Notes: generated by a model not told the origin, from the sequence alone. A DNA stretch of 64,000 bases from Caenimonas koreensis DSM 17982 (GCF_009646335.1 NZ_WJBU01000009.1:1-64000), one strand, 5' to 3'. Numbered from the stretch's first letter, positions 15,111 through 25,090 are shown. Translations and numbers: made by a program.

Positions 15111-15869
15111 ATGGCTCTCGACTGGCAGGTTTTCTGCCTGGATACCCTGGACAAGGAGCCCGTCAAGGGTTGCTTCGGTTCAGGCAAAGACATCACCTAC
15201 CTGGACTGGTTGCTCCAGGCCTGGGGTCAGACCGTGATCGTCGCGGCTGGCGCACTCATCGTTGCACTGGTGGTCGGCTCGATCATCGGCGTCATGCGAA
15301 CACTGCCCGACAGTCCCATCCTCACGAGGGTGGGCAACTGGTGGGTCGAGCTCTTCAGAAATATTCCGCTGCTGGTCCAGATTTTTCTCTGGTACCACGT
15401 CATGCCCTTCATCATTCCCGCCTTCGCCGGCATGCCCAAGCTGGCCCTGGTGATCATGGGGCTGGGGCTTTTCACTTCGGCCCGTATTGCAGAGCAGGTG
15501 CGTGCCGGCATCCAGGCTTTGCCACGCGGCCAGCGCTATGCCGGCATGGCCATGGGTTTCACCACCGCGCAGTACTACCGTTATGTGCTGCTACCGATGG
15601 CGTACCGCATCATCATCCCGCCGCTGACCAGCGAGAGCATGAACATCTTCAAGAACTCGTCGGTGGCGTTCGCCGTCTCCGTGACTGAGTTGACGTTCTT
15701 CGCGCAACAGGCTGGCGAGGAAACCTCCAAGGGCATCGAGATCTACATGGGCGTTACGGCGCTGTACATCATCTCGGCCTTCACCATCAACCGCATCATG
15801 GCGTTCATCGAAAAGCGTGCCCGCGTGCCAGGCTTCGTCTCGAACACCACCGGCGGCGGAGGACACTGA
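15111..15869 (+). CDS. gltJ: Glutamate/aspartate ABC transporter, permease
   Basis: A 252-residue inner-membrane permease of the His/Glu/Gln/Arg/opine family. It starts MALDWQVFCLDTLDKEPVKG and has about five membrane helices (VIVAAGALIVALVVGSIIGV first). The EAA-type loop is near residue 140: ARIAEQVRAGIQALPRGQRY followed by AGMAMGFTTAQYYRYVLLPM, which contacts the ATPase. I chose ATG 15111 behind GAGGAGG; a GTG nine bases upstream is possible. The 2-base gap to gltK suggests tight coupling. Confidence 0.9.
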   Translation: MALDWQVFCLDTLDKEPVKGCFGSGKDITYLDWLLQAWGQTVIVAAGALIVALVVGSIIGVMRTLPDSPILTRVGNWWVELFRNIPLLVQIFLWYHVMPFIIPAFAGMPKLALVIMGLGLFTSARIAEQVRAGIQALPRGQRYAGMAMGFTTAQYYRYVLLPMAYRIIIPPLTSESMNIFKNSSVAFAVSVTELTFFAQQAGEETSKGIEIYMGVTALYIISAFTINRIMAFIEKRARVPGFVSNTTGGGGH

Positions 15870-15871
15870 CC

Positions 15872-16531
15872 ATGGACTTCTCCTTCTTCACCTGGGAAGT
15901 CTTCCGTGCCTTCGTGTTGCACGGCCTTTACTTCAGCCTGGCGCTGACGGCAGTCGCCACGCTGGGTGGCATCGTGTTCGGCACGCTGCTGGCGCTCATG
16001 CGCCTGTCTGGCATCAAGCTGCTGGTGCTGCCTGCCACCATCTACGTCAACGGCATGCGGTCGATTCCGCTGCTGATGGTGCTGCTGTGGTTCTTCCTGC
16101 TGGTGCCTATCGTGATTGGCAGGCCGATCGGCGCCGAGTGGTCGGCCGTGATCACATTCATCGCGTTCGAAGCCGCGTACTTCAGCGAGATCATGCGTGC
16201 GGGCATCCAGTCAATCGCTCGCGGGCAGGTGTTTGCAGGGCAAGCGCTCGGCATGACCTACGGCCAGAACATGCGCCTGGTGATCCTGCCGCAGGCGTTC
16301 CGCAACATGATCCCGATCTTGCTCACGCAGACGATCATCCTGTTCCAGGACACCTCGCTTGTGTACATCATCACCGCGAATGACTTGCTGCACGGCTTTT
16401 CCACCGCCGGCTCGAACCTGAGCCACCCGCGTGAGGCCTATATCCTCGCGGCTGTCTTTTACTTCGTCATCTGCTTCAGCCTGTCGTGGATCGTCAAGCG
16501 CGTGCAGATGAAGGTCGCCATCATTCGATAG
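15872..16531 (+). CDS. gltK: Glutamate/aspartate ABC transporter, permease
   Basis: A 219-residue second permease, paralogous to GltJ, with about five membrane helices. The ATPase-contact loop is [20 protein letters not shown], then [20 protein letters not shown] near residue 128. It forms a heterodimeric channel with Glt[21 protein letters not shown] is a typical late segment. It precedes gltL by 13 bases with GAAAG upstream of the next ATG. Confidence 0.9.
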   Translation: MDFSFFTWEVFRAFVLHGLYFSLALTAVATLGGIVFGTLLALMRLSGIKLLVLPATIYVNGMRSIPLLMVLLWFFLLVPIVIGRPIGAEWSAVITFIAFEAAYFSEIMRAGIQSIARGQVFAGQALGMTYGQNMRLVILPQAFRNMIPILLTQTIILFQDTSLVYIITANDLLHGFSTAGSNLSHPREAYILAAVFYFVICFSLSWIVKRVQMKVAIIR

Positions 16532-16544
16532 AAAGAACTGGGTC

Positions 16545-17282
16545 ATGATCGAAATCAACAACATCTCGAAGTGGTACGGCCCCGTGCAAGTGCTGACGGA
16601 CTGTTCCGTCAAGATCAACAAGGGCGATGTGGTGGTGGTCTGCGGCCCGTCGGGCTCCGGCAAGTCCACGCTGATCAAGACGGTGAACGCGCTCGAGCCT
16701 GTGCAAAAGGGCGAGATCATTGTGGACGGCACTGTCGTGACGGACCCCAAGACGGACCTGCCCAAGGTCCGCAGCCGCGTCGGCATGGTGTTCCAGCACT
16801 TCGAGCTGTTCCCGCACCTGTCGGTGACGGAAAACCTCACCATCGCCCAGATCAAGGTGCTCGGCCGCAGCCCCGACGAAGCCAAGACGCGCGGCCTGAA
16901 GATGCTCGACCGCGTGGGCCTCATGGCTCACAAAGACAAGTTCCCGGGCCAGCTGTCCGGCGGCCAGCAGCAGCGCGTGGCGATTGCACGCGCACTGTCG
17001 ATGGACCCCGTCGTGATGCTCTTTGACGAGCCGACTTCCGCGCTTGACCCCGAGATGGTCGGCGAAGTGCTTGATGTGATGGTCACGCTCGCCAAGGAAG
17101 GCATGACGATGATGGTCGTCACGCACGAAATGGGTTTTGCACGCAAGGTGGCCAGCCGCGTGATCTTCATCGACGTGGGCGGCAAGATTCTCGAAGACTG
17201 CTCGAAGGACGAGTTCTTCAGCCATCCGGAAAACCGGCAGGCGCGCACGAAGGACTTCCTCAACAAGATCCTGCAGCACTGA
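16545..17282 (+). CDS. gltL: Glutamate/aspartate ABC transporter, ATPase
   Basis: A 245-residue ABC ATPase. Walker A is GPSGSGKST near residue 35, the Q-loop is in [18 protein letters not shown], the signature LSGGQQQR is near residue 137, Walker B plus catalytic Glu is [15 protein letters not shown], and the switch His lies in [16 protein letters not shown]. It energises import by the GltJK channel with GltI. Length and motif order are normal for polar amino-acid importers. It ends the operon; pyrC follows after 72 bases. Confidence 0.93.
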   Translation: MIEINNISKWYGPVQVLTDCSVKINKGDVVVVCGPSGSGKSTLIKTVNALEPVQKGEIIVDGTVVTDPKTDLPKVRSRVGMVFQHFELFPHLSVTENLTIAQIKVLGRSPDEAKTRGLKMLDRVGLMAHKDKFPGQLSGGQQQRVAIARALSMDPVVMLFDEPTSALDPEMVGEVLDVMVTLAKEGMTMMVVTHEMGFARKVASRVIFIDVGGKILEDCSKDEFFSHPENRQARTKDFLNKILQH

Positions 17283-17318
17283 GCGCAGGCGAATCTGGGG
17301 GCGTCGCGCAGGCGAATC
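17283..17318 (+). repeat. 13-bp direct repeat between gltL and pyrC
   Basis: The 13-mer GCGCAGGCGAATC occurs at 17283-17295 and again at 17306-17318, a 23-base period. It lies directly after the gltL stop and before the pyrC start region. It could be a short tandem duplication or paired protein-binding sites. No function is evident from sequence. Confidence 0.5.
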
Positions 17319-17354
17319 CCGGAGGATCGCGCGCGCTCTGGGAGAATCGCTCCC

Positions 17355-18395
17355 ATGACCGACGAAATCACGATCCGCCGTCCTGACGACTGGCACCTCC
17401 ACGTGCGCGATGGCGATGTGCTCGCCACCGTGGTGCCTCACACAGCCGCGCAATTTGCGCGCGCCATCATCATGCCGAACCTGCGGCCGCCCGTGACCAC
17501 GGCGGCCATGGCAACGGCCTACCGCGATCGCATCCTGGCTGCGGTTCCAGCAGGCGTGAAGTTCGAGCCGTTGATGACGCTCTACCTCACCGACAACCTC
17601 GCGCCCGACGAAATCAGGCGTGCGCGCGACGCTGGCGTGGTGGCGTTGAAGCTCTATCCCGCTGGCGCCACCACCAACAGCGATGCGGGCGTGACCGACA
17701 TCCGCAAGACCTACAAGACGCTGGAGGCGATGCAGCGTGAAGGCGTCATCCTGCTCGTGCACGGTGAAGTCACATCGCCGGACATCGACCTGTTCGACCG
17801 TGAAGCCGTCTTCATCGAGCAGCAGCTCATTCCGCTGCGCCGTGACTTCCCCGAACTCAAGATCGTGATGGAGCACATCACGACACGCGACGCGGTGCAG
17901 TACCTGCATTCGAGCGACGGCTTCCTCGCCGCAACGATCACGGCGCATCACCTGCTCTACAACCGCAACGCGATTTTCACGGGCGGCATACGTCCGCACT
18001 ACTACTGCCTGCCGGTGCTCAAGCGTGAAGTGCATCGCGTTGCGCTGGTTGAAGCGGCAACGGGTGGAAGCGCGAAATTCTTTCTCGGCACCGACAGCGC
18101 GCCGCATCCTGCGCATTTGAAGGAGCACGCGGTTGGCTGTGCCGGTTGCTACACCGCTCATGCGGCGATGGAGCTCTACGCCGAAGCATTCGACAACGCT
18201 GGTGCACTGGGCAGCCTTGAAGGCTTTGCAAGCCTGCACGGCCCTGCGTTTTATGGCTTGCCTGTGAATGAGGGCACCATCACGTTGCGTCGCGGATCGT
18301 GGACACCGCCCGAGAGCTATGCATTCGGCCAGGCACAGCTCAAGCCGCTGCGCTCGGGCGAAGCACTGCCGTGGAAGTTGGTGGCCACGTCATGA
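17355..18395 (+). CDS. pyrC: Dihydroorotase
   Basis: A 346-residue class II (PyrC) dihydroorotase, which interconverts N-carbamoyl-aspartate and dihydroorotate in pyrimidine synthesis. Zinc ligands visible: [10 protein letters not shown] (HxH) near residue 14, the carboxylated Lys in [19 protein letters not shown] near residue 97, VHGE near residue 136, EHITTRDAV near residue 175, and [11 protein letters not shown] (Asp) near residue 246. No clear Shine-Dalgarno is present. A GAGAAT box ends 7 bases before the ATG, as expected for a leaderless message. Confidence 0.95.
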   Translation: MTDEITIRRPDDWHLHVRDGDVLATVVPHTAAQFARAIIMPNLRPPVTTAAMATAYRDRILAAVPAGVKFEPLMTLYLTDNLAPDEIRRARDAGVVALKLYPAGATTNSDAGVTDIRKTYKTLEAMQREGVILLVHGEVTSPDIDLFDREAVFIEQQLIPLRRDFPELKIVMEHITTRDAVQYLHSSDGFLAATITAHHLLYNRNAIFTGGIRPHYYCLPVLKREVHRVALVEAATGGSAKFFLGTDSAPHPAHLKEHAVGCAGCYTAHAAMELYAEAFDNAGALGSLEGFASLHGPAFYGLPVNEGTITLRRGSWTPPESYAFGQAQLKPLRSGEALPWKLVATS

Positions 18396-18412
18396 CAAAG
18401 GAGGCTCCAGCC

Positions 18413-19003
18413 ATGCTTACCCGTTTTGCATTGATTGCGTTCGGCTGCCTCGTGCACGTTGCCAGCTGGGCCCAGGCGGGCTCCACGCTGCTGGATGCGC
18501 CTGATCTCTCGCCGCATATCCGCCAGGGCTTCGTGACCAGTGCCGCCCCGGTGCCCGACAGGGCCAACGCGCCGCGCTACAGCATTCGTGAAGATGTGGC
18601 CGAGACCGGCTCGAATATCCGCCGCAACATCGTGACGGGCTCGATCCCTTTCGACAAGCGCTACGACGAACTCACGCCCGACCAACAGGCGCTTTTCAAG
18701 TCGCAATACCAGCGGCTGGGGCCGCACGACGAGCCGCCGTTTCCTGCCAACGGGCTGGGCAGGGTCTACCGCGCGATTTCCGTGGCTCAGAACGTCCTGC
18801 TGGTACAGGGCACGGTCTCGGTGTTTGTCGAGGTCAATCCCAAGGGCGAACCTGAGTCGGTATCTGTCTTCGAGGCGCCTGATCCCAAGATCGCTCGCGC
18901 CGTTGCGTCGATCCTGATGCTCGAGCAATACAAGCCCGCTTTGTGCGACGGCACGCCGTGCCGGATGGGGTTTCCGGTCCGCGTGGCGCTCGAACTGAGG
19001 TAG
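18413..19003 (+). CDS. Exported protein with TonB-C-like domain
   Basis: AAAGGAGG at 18397-18404 sets the start at ATG 18413; ATG 18392, overlapping the pyrC stop, is the alternative. The 196-residue product has a signal peptide ending SWAQA and a C-terminal domain (about residues 120-196). That domain reads like the TonB-C fold: VQGTVSVFVEVNPKGEPESV, then a SVFEAPDPKIARAVASILML helix and a CRMGFPVRVALELR strand. It lacks a Pro-rich TonB spacer, so it may be a soluble periplasmic relative, not an energy transducer. Confidence 0.65.
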   Translation: MLTRFALIAFGCLVHVASWAQAGSTLLDAPDLSPHIRQGFVTSAAPVPDRANAPRYSIREDVAETGSNIRRNIVTGSIPFDKRYDELTPDQQALFKSQYQRLGPHDEPPFPANGLGRVYRAISVAQNVLLVQGTVSVFVEVNPKGEPESVSVFEAPDPKIARAVASILMLEQYKPALCDGTPCRMGFPVRVALELR

Positions 19004-19006
19004 GCG

Positions 19007-19789
19007 GTGCCCTCGCTGGGCATTGATTGGGCAACGCACTGGTTCACGCCGTGGCGCGGGCCGGGCGAGCGCATCGCGCAGATGCACGGGCAAGGCATTG
19101 CGCTGCATGAAGCGCTGGCGCGCGAGCCATCGGCGCCGCTGCAGTTTGTCGCGCAAGACGAACTGCCCGCTGGCGAGGCGTATGAGGCATTCATCCTGCG
19201 CACCAACCGTTGCCCGACGCGCGACAACCTGCATGACTTCTTCAACGCCCTCGTGTGGCTGAAGTTTCCGCTGGCCAAGCGGCGGCTCAATGCGCTGCAT
19301 GGCGATCAGCTGCGCGCTGTTGGTTGCGGTGGCGAAGGCACCACCCGCGGGCCTGTGCGCGACGCGATGACCGTGTTCGATGAAAACGGCGCACTGTTGC
19401 ATGCGCCGGCGCTGATCTGGCAGGCGCTGGTGGCGCGTGACTGGCAGCGGCTGTTCATCGACTTACGCTCGCTGTGGGCCGAGACCCGTATCGTCTTGTT
19501 CGGTCACGCTTTGCTGGAGAAGATGGCGTCGCCGCGCAAGGAGATCACGGCGCATGTCTGGTGCGCAGATGCGCCCGCGAGCGCCGGTGACGACGACGCG
19601 TGGCTGGCTGCCCAACTGACGCACGCCAGGCTGGCAGAAAAACCCTTCACGCCGCTGCCCCTTTCTGGCGTGCCGGGCTGGCACCCGTGTAACAGCGATA
19701 TTTCCTTTTATGATGACCGCCTGGTCTTTCGGCCAGCGGGGCGGCAGAACCAAATGACAACAGTGCGACCCGAGGCCTTGCGCCCTTGA
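19007..19789 (+). CDS. DUF3025 family protein
   Basis: A 260-residue cytosolic protein, GTG start, that fits DUF3025. The hallmark is TRDNLHDFFNALVWLKFPLA near residue 70, followed by RLNALHGDQL and RGPVRDAMTVFDENGALL. A segment near residue 155 reads RIVLFGHALLEKMASPRKEI, and HPCNSDISFYDDRLVFRPAG closes the protein. The conserved Asp, Asn, His and Glu suggest an enzyme; none has been characterised to my knowledge. Confidence 0.8.
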   Translation: MPSLGIDWATHWFTPWRGPGERIAQMHGQGIALHEALAREPSAPLQFVAQDELPAGEAYEAFILRTNRCPTRDNLHDFFNALVWLKFPLAKRRLNALHGDQLRAVGCGGEGTTRGPVRDAMTVFDENGALLHAPALIWQALVARDWQRLFIDLRSLWAETRIVLFGHALLEKMASPRKEITAHVWCADAPASAGDDDAWLAAQLTHARLAEKPFTPLPLSGVPGWHPCNSDISFYDDRLVFRPAGRQNQMTTVRPEALRP

Positions 19790-19856
19790 ATCGGCCCGAA
19801 CAGGCCCTATCTGAGGCGCGAGGTGGCATTCGCTTACCTCGGAGAAAACTACCGCT

Positions 19857-20729
19857 ATGAAACGCATCTTTCTGTTTGTCGTGACCAACCTGGCTGTCGT
19901 CCTGGTGCTGGGTGTTGTTGCCAGCCTGCTGGGCGTCAATCGCTTCCTCACCGCGAACGGCCTGAACCTCGGCGCGCTGCTGGGCTTCGCTTTCATCATG
20001 GGCTTTGGTGGCGCGTTCATTTCGCTGCTGCTGTCCAAGCCAATCGCCAAGTGGAGCTCGGGCGTGAGGGTGATCGACCAGCCCTCCAATGCCGATGAGG
20101 CATGGATCGTCGACACCGTTCGCAGGTTTGCCGACAAGGCCGGCATCGGCATGCCGGAAGTCGGCATCTTCGAAGGCGAGCCCAATGCATTCGCCACTGG
20201 CGCTTTCAAGAACAGCGCGCTCGTTGCCATCTCCACCGGCCTGCTGCAAGGCATGACGCGTGAAGAGGTCGAAGCAGTGATCGGCCATGAGGTCGCGCAC
20301 ATCGCGAATGGCGACATGGTCACCATGACGCTGATCCAGGGTGTGATGAACACGTTTGTCGTGTTCCTGTCGCGTGTGATCGGTTACGCGGTCGACAGCT
20401 TCCTGTCGAAGGGCGACAACCGTTCAGGCCCTGGCATTGGTTACTACATCACGACCATCGTGCTCGACATCCTGCTGGGCTTCCTGGCCGCGATCATCGT
20501 TGCCTGGTTCTCGCGCCAGCGTGAGTTCCGCGCTGATTCGGGTTCTGCGAAGTTGCTCGGCCAGAAGCAGCCCATGATCAATGCACTGGCCCGCCTGGGC
20601 GGCATGGTGCCCGGCGAATTGCCGAAGAGCCTGCAGGCCATGGGCATCACCTCGGGTGTCGGCAAGTTGTTCTCGACGCATCCGCCGATTGAAGAGCGCA
20701 TTGCTGCGCTGCAGGCAGCGCAGGGCTGA
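19857..20729 (+). CDS. htpX: Membrane zinc protease HtpX
   Basis: A 290-residue M48 metalloprotease that degrades misfolded membrane proteins together with FtsH (family knowledge). Two N-terminal membrane helices ([20 protein letters not shown], then [20 protein letters not shown]) are followed by the zinc motif [13 protein letters not shown] near residue 143. Two more hydrophobic segments come next, and the third ligand lies in [17 protein letters not shown] near residue 220. The [14 protein letters not shown] end is typical. A GGAGA precedes the ATG. No sigma-32-like promoter was recognised. Confidence 0.93.
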   Translation: MKRIFLFVVTNLAVVLVLGVVASLLGVNRFLTANGLNLGALLGFAFIMGFGGAFISLLLSKPIAKWSSGVRVIDQPSNADEAWIVDTVRRFADKAGIGMPEVGIFEGEPNAFATGAFKNSALVAISTGLLQGMTREEVEAVIGHEVAHIANGDMVTMTLIQGVMNTFVVFLSRVIGYAVDSFLSKGDNRSGPGIGYYITTIVLDILLGFLAAIIVAWFSRQREFRADSGSAKLLGQKQPMINALARLGGMVPGELPKSLQAMGITSGVGKLFSTHPPIEERIAALQAAQG

Positions 20730-20740
20730 TTCCAGCGCCT

Positions 20741-21661
20741 TTACTTCTTGGCGTCTTCGACGATCTTGAAGATGACGTCGTCCTTGAGGGCGGGCCGGTA
20801 CTTGATCACCGACTTGTCCATCACGTTCACGCCGGCGAAGACGATCACGTCACCGATCTTCGGGATGAAGGTCACCGTCGATTCGTCTTCCGCCGCCGGA
20901 TAGCCCTTCACGTGCAGTCGCGGCTTGACGAACGGGAAGTGACCTTCGACAACCGAAAACTGGTCTTCAACGCGCGGGAACGGCTTGGCGATGTCGCGGG
21001 CCAATGTGCCCGTAGCCAGTTCAAGGCTGCGCTGAATGGAGGCCTTCAAGGGTGCGGCATCGTTCTCGAGCCAGCTGTCAAGGCCGAGAAGCGGGCGCGC
21101 CGCGCCGCTCGACGCGATGTAGCGCGTATTCCAGACCGGCTTGCCATCGGCCCCGGCCAGGCTGGTGCGGATGACGACGTAAGGACGCAGTTCCTGCGCG
21201 CTGACATACGACAGCACGATGGCGGGCGTGAGCATCACTTTCGCCGAGGCGGGCTCCGCCTTGACCGAGGGGCCGAAGGCGCCTGCGGCGACGAGGCGGT
21301 CAACCTCTGCTTGCAGTGGCTTGTTCAGGTTGATGTTGAGCTGCTTTTCCGCGTCGCGAATCATGGTGGCGCCCGCGCTTGCATTGGCGGAGTGCACGAT
21401 GGCGACACCGATCAGGCCGAACAGGAGTGCGCCGGCCTGGCCCGTCTGGTGACCCGAGATCACGACCTGGCTGTTGGGCACGCGGTACACGCCCAGCGGC
21501 ATGTCGCTCCATGCTGAAAGGTCTTCGCCCGAGACTTTGATCGCCACCGGCTGGGCTTGCACGGGCATGGGCTTGGTGAATTCAAAGCTGGCGCAGCCGG
21601 CGAGCTGCGCGAGGACGAGCGCGCAAACGACGCGCGAAAACTTGCCAAGGGTTGGCGACAT
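20741..21661 (-). CDS. Lipoprotein of unknown function, 306 aa
   Basis: Convergent with htpX, 11 bases apart. It has a lipoprotein signal with lipobox LAGC near residue 23. The mature part includes a hydrophobic Gly-rich segment (GALLFGLIGVAIVHSANASA, near residue 77) that could enter a membrane, and several long beta-rich stretches. I do not recognise a family, although the ending KIGDVIVFAGVNVMDKSVIK is distinctive. An AGGAGGG 7 bases upstream of the ATG gives a strong start. It probably sits in the outer membrane, facing the periplasm. Confidence 0.7.
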   Translation of the reverse strand: MSPTLGKFSRVVCALVLAQLAGCASFEFTKPMPVQAQPVAIKVSGEDLSAWSDMPLGVYRVPNSQVVISGHQTGQAGALLFGLIGVAIVHSANASAGATMIRDAEKQLNINLNKPLQAEVDRLVAAGAFGPSVKAEPASAKVMLTPAIVLSYVSAQELRPYVVIRTSLAGADGKPVWNTRYIASSGAARPLLGLDSWLENDAAPLKASIQRSLELATGTLARDIAKPFPRVEDQFSVVEGHFPFVKPRLHVKGYPAAEDESTVTFIPKIGDVIVFAGVNVMDKSVIKYRPALKDDVIFKIVEDAKK

Positions 21662-21706
21662 GAATTTTCCCTCCTGAGGTCTTTTGACTAAATTCCTGGA
21701 GGGAGT

Positions 21707-23356
21707 TTATCTGCCGGGCTGAGCGATGCTGACGGCCACCGCCTCGCCCACCTTGATCCCGTCGACTCCGGCCGACAAAATCCCGCCCGCGTAGCTCGCG
21801 CCTTCACCGGCCGGGTACAGGCCGCGCACATTCAAACTCTGGAAGTCGTCGCCGCGCGTGATCTTCAGCGGCGACGATGTGCGTGTTTCAACGCCTGTCA
21901 GCACGGCATCGGGCATGTCGAAGCCGCGGATCTTCTTGCCGAACACGGGGAGCGCTTCGCGGATGGCGGTGATGGCGTACTCAGGCAACGCAGCGTGCAA
22001 GTCACCCAGCTTCACACCGGGTTTGTACGACGGCATCACGTCACCGAGCTGCGCTGATTCACGGCCAGCAATGAAGTCGCCAACGAGCTGCCCGGGCGCT
22101 TCATAGGTGCCGCCGCCCAGCGCAAATGCCTGTGATTCAAGCGTGCGTTGCAGCACGACACCCGCGAGCGGCCCGCCCGGATAGTCGAGGGGAGAGATGC
22201 CGACAACGATCCCCGCATTGGCGTTGCGCTCGTTGCGCGAATACTGGCTCATGCCGTTGGTCACCACGCGGCCAGGCTCCGACGTCGCAGCCACCACGGT
22301 GCCGCCAGGGCACATGCAGAAGCTGTACACCGAGCGGCCATTGCTCGCGTGATGCACCAGCTTGTAGTCCGCCGCGCCAAGCAACGGGTGGCCTGCGTGA
22401 CGACCCCACCGCGCCCGGTCGATCACGCCCTGCGGATGCTCGATGCGAAAGCCGATTGAAAACGGCTTGGCTTCGAGGAACACGCCGCGCGCATGAAGCA
22501 TCTCGAACGTGTCGCGCGAGCTGTGACCCAGCGCCATCACGGCATGGTCGCAGCGCAGCTCGCTCGTTTGCCCCGTCACCTGGTCGAGCACGACAAGACC
22601 GCGCAGCTGCTTGCCGTCACGTGTCTCTTGCAGGTCAAGATCGACCACGCGCTGCTGGAAGCGGATCTCGCCGCCCATGGCGATGATCTGCTCGCGCATG
22701 TGTTCCACCACCTTGACCAGCTTGAACGTGCCGATATGCGGATGCGCGACATAAAGAATTTCTTCGGGCGCGCCAGCCTTCACGAATTCTTCCATCACCT
22801 TGCGGCCCAGGTGCCGCGGGTCCTTGATCTGGCTATAGAGCTTGCCGTCGGAGAAGGTGCCTGCGCCGCCTTCGCCAAACTGCACGTTGCTCTCGGGGTT
22901 GAGCACGTTCTTGCGCCACAGGCCCCAGGTGTCTTTCGTGCGTTCGCGCACGGGCTTGCCGCGTTCGAGCACGATGGGTTTGAGGCCCATTTGCGCGAGC
23001 ACGAGCGCTGCAAAGATTCCGCAGGGGCCGAAGCCGATGACGACAGGCCGTGGCGATGGCGCGGCCTGCGTGGTTACGGGTGCGCGCCACACCATGTCGG
23101 GCGTCACTGTCACGTGCGGGTTCTTGTCGAATTTCGCGAGCAGGGCAGCCTGCTTCGACGCATCAGCGAGCGTCACGTCGACGATGTACACGACCATCAA
23201 CTCGGCCTTGCGTGCGTCGAAGCTGCGCTTGAAGACGTCGACCTTGGCAAGGTCGGTGGGCGGCACGTGCAGCACGCCGCAGACGGCAGCGCGCAGGTTG
23301 GGCTCGGGCTGCTCGGCCTGCGCGAGCGTGAGCTTGATTTCAGAAAGGCGGATCAT
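21707..23356 (-). CDS. FAD-dependent dehydrogenase, COG2509 type
   Basis: A 549-residue flavoprotein. An N-terminal domain of ~100 residues is followed by the FAD dinucleotide fold VVIGFGPCGIFAALVLAQMG near residue 107 and LERGK. The family hallmark SNVQFGEGGAGTFSDGKLYS is near residue 157, and the C-terminal FAD contact is GLYPAGEGASYAGGILSAGV. This is the 'uncharacterised FAD-dependent dehydrogenase' group. The reaction is unknown. It is a cytosolic single gene, divergent from 23469 with 112 bases between. Confidence 0.85.
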   Translation of the reverse strand: MIRLSEIKLTLAQAEQPEPNLRAAVCGVLHVPPTDLAKVDVFKRSFDARKAELMVVYIVDVTLADASKQAALLAKFDKNPHVTVTPDMVWRAPVTTQAAPSPRPVVIGFGPCGIFAALVLAQMGLKPIVLERGKPVRERTKDTWGLWRKNVLNPESNVQFGEGGAGTFSDGKLYSQIKDPRHLGRKVMEEFVKAGAPEEILYVAHPHIGTFKLVKVVEHMREQIIAMGGEIRFQQRVVDLDLQETRDGKQLRGLVVLDQVTGQTSELRCDHAVMALGHSSRDTFEMLHARGVFLEAKPFSIGFRIEHPQGVIDRARWGRHAGHPLLGAADYKLVHHASNGRSVYSFCMCPGGTVVAATSEPGRVVTNGMSQYSRNERNANAGIVVGISPLDYPGGPLAGVVLQRTLESQAFALGGGTYEAPGQLVGDFIAGRESAQLGDVMPSYKPGVKLGDLHAALPEYAITAIREALPVFGKKIRGFDMPDAVLTGVETRTSSPLKITRGDDFQSLNVRGLYPAGEGASYAGGILSAGVDGIKVGEAVAVSIAQPGR

Positions 23357-23468
23357 GCTTGTCCTTGCGGCCCATGGTTAACGGGCAAAGGGAAGTGGCA
23401 AGAGGGGTCGCCGATAATACTGCCGTGAAGCCCTGTGGACTGCGGCTTGTTTTCAAAGTTCAACATCC

Positions 23469-24575
23469 ATGGGCAAGCACACGATCCTGGTTCTTGGCGG
23501 CTACGGTTTTTTCGGCAGCCGCATTTGCCAGGAACTTGCCGCCGATTCCGGCATTCGCGTCCTGGTCGCGGGGCGCGATGGCAAGAGGGCGCTCGCATTC
23601 GCCACTGAACTCGGTCTTGCCGCAGATCAGGCCGTCACCCTCGACGCGCAAGCCCCTGATCTCTCAGCGCGTCTGGTTGAACTGGGCGTCAAGACCGTCA
23701 TTCATACCGCGGGGCCCTTTCAAGGGCAGGGCTATGAAGTGGCCCGCGCTGCAATTGCGGCCGGCGCGAACTACATCGACCTGGCAGACGGTCGCGACTT
23801 TGTCGCCGGCATCGGCGCACTGGATCAAGCCGCGCGTGAGGCAGGCGTGTTCGTGACGAGCGGGGCGAGTTCGCTGCCGGCGCTCTCGTCCGCGGTGGTG
23901 GACCAGTACCTGCCCCGCTTCAGGCAGCTCGACACGATCAGGCACGGCATCGGATCGGGCGCTCGCTCGCCGGGCCTTGCCACCATGCGCGGTGTTTTCA
24001 GCTATTGCGGCAAGCCGTTCCGGTGGCTTCAGCGCGGCCGCTGGGTGCCGCAGTGGGGCTGGCTGAACTTGCGGCGCTACCGCTTTCCTGAACCTGTTGG
24101 CCCGCGGTGGCTGAGCAGCATCAACGTGCCCGACCTCCTGTTGTTCCCCGAGCGCTATCCGGGGGTAAAAACCGTGAGGTTCCAGGCGGGCTTTGCCGGC
24201 ACCCTCGGGCACCTGTTCGTGTGGTGCGCTTCATGGCTGGTGCGTTTGCAACTGCTGCCCAGCCTGGTTTCTCTCGCGCAGCCGTTGCATGCCATGAGCG
24301 CGTGGATGGAGCCGTGGATCAGCGACAAGGGAGGGATGTTCGTGTCGCTTGAAGGCACCGGGCATGACGGTGAGAAGCTCAAGCTCGACTGGCATCTGGT
24401 CGCCGCGCAAAACCACGGGCCATGGATACCTTGCGGCGCTTCGATTGCGCTCGCCCGCAAACTCGCGGCCGGCTTGCCGATGCCATCGGGTGCGATGGCC
24501 TGCATGGGCCAGTTGAGCGTCAAGGACTACCTCGCGGCGCTGCAACGCTTCGACATCCAGGAACTGCCCGCTTGA
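23469..24575 (+). CDS. Saccharopine-dehydrogenase-like NAD(P)-binding protein
   Basis: A 368-residue protein with a Rossmann start, ILVLGGYGFFGSRICQELAA, then a VLVAGRDGKRALAFATEL dinucleotide-binding strand and VIHTAGPFQGQGYEVARAAI near residue 80. This is typical of the saccharopine dehydrogenase-like family, many members of which are not lysine enzymes. A hydrophobic stretch near residue 255 (LVRLQLLPSLVSLAQPLHAM) could contact a membrane. Its stop overlaps the start of the next gene (TTGA), a DUF2269 membrane protein, which suggests a functional pair. Confidence 0.8.
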   Translation: MGKHTILVLGGYGFFGSRICQELAADSGIRVLVAGRDGKRALAFATELGLAADQAVTLDAQAPDLSARLVELGVKTVIHTAGPFQGQGYEVARAAIAAGANYIDLADGRDFVAGIGALDQAAREAGVFVTSGASSLPALSSAVVDQYLPRFRQLDTIRHGIGSGARSPGLATMRGVFSYCGKPFRWLQRGRWVPQWGWLNLRRYRFPEPVGPRWLSSINVPDLLLFPERYPGVKTVRFQAGFAGTLGHLFVWCASWLVRLQLLPSLVSLAQPLHAMSAWMEPWISDKGGMFVSLEGTGHDGEKLKLDWHLVAAQNHGPWIPCGASIALARKLAAGLPMPSGAMACMGQLSVKDYLAALQRFDIQELPA

Positions 24576-25042
24576 ATACCTATCTCGTTCTCAAATGGCT
24601 GCATGTCGTCAGCTCCACGGTCCTGTTCGGCACCGGCATCGGCATTGCCTTTTTCAAGTGGATGGCAGATCGAGCGGGTGACGTGCATGTGATTCGCGTC
24701 GTGAACGAGCGGACGGTGCTGGCCGACTGGATGTTCACCCTGCCGGCGGTCGTGCTGCAACCGGTCACTGGCCTTGCGATGGCGTGGGTCGCGGGGTACC
24801 CGCTTGCAAGCGGTTGGCTCTTGGTGTCGCAGGGCCTCTACCTGGTGGCCGGTGGCTGCTGGCTGCCGGTTGTCTGGCTGCAGCTTCGCATGCGCGACTT
24901 GGCGCGGGCAGCCGACGATGGCAATTCGCCATTGCCCGCGCAGTACCGCGCCTATGCGCGTGCATGGTTCTGGCTGGGCGTGCCCGCCTTCTGTTCGTTG
25001 ATCGCCGTTTTTGGGCTGATGGTGTTCAAGCCGACCTGGTAA
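24572..25042 (+). CDS. DUF2269 family membrane protein
   Basis: A 156-residue integral membrane protein with four predicted helices, starting at TTG 24572 by overlap with the preceding stop. NTYLVLKWLHVVSSTVLFGT at the N-terminus, a conserved His, and WMFTLPAVVLQPVTGLAMAW near residue 50 fit DUF2269. RMRDLARAA is a cytoplasmic loop, and the last helix ends in FKPTW. Function unknown. It should be made with the saccharopine-dehydrogenase-like protein. rnpB follows 48 bases downstream. Confidence 0.8.
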   Translation: MNTYLVLKWLHVVSSTVLFGTGIGIAFFKWMADRAGDVHVIRVVNERTVLADWMFTLPAVVLQPVTGLAMAWVAGYPLASGWLLVSQGLYLVAGGCWLPVVWLQLRMRDLARAADDGNSPLPAQYRAYARAWFWLGVPAFCSLIAVFGLMVFKPTW

Positions 25043-25076
25043 GCCACGCGGTTGCCCTTGCGATGCCAAGGTCGCC

Positions 25077-25082
25077 GATAAT
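25077..25082 (+). promoter_or_regulatory. Probable rnpB -10 box
   Basis: GATAAT at 25077-25082 ends 8 bases before the expected 5' end of RNase P RNA at 25091, the right distance for a sigma-70 -10 element. No clear -35 hexamer is seen 16-18 bases upstream. Confidence 0.5.
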
Positions 25083-25090
25083 GCGCTGGT

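Noticed and set aside
16521-18239. Long open frame (572 codons) on the minus strand opposite gltL and pyrC
   Set aside because: High-GC shadow of two well-identified genes, with His/Arg/Val-rich content typical of antisense frames.
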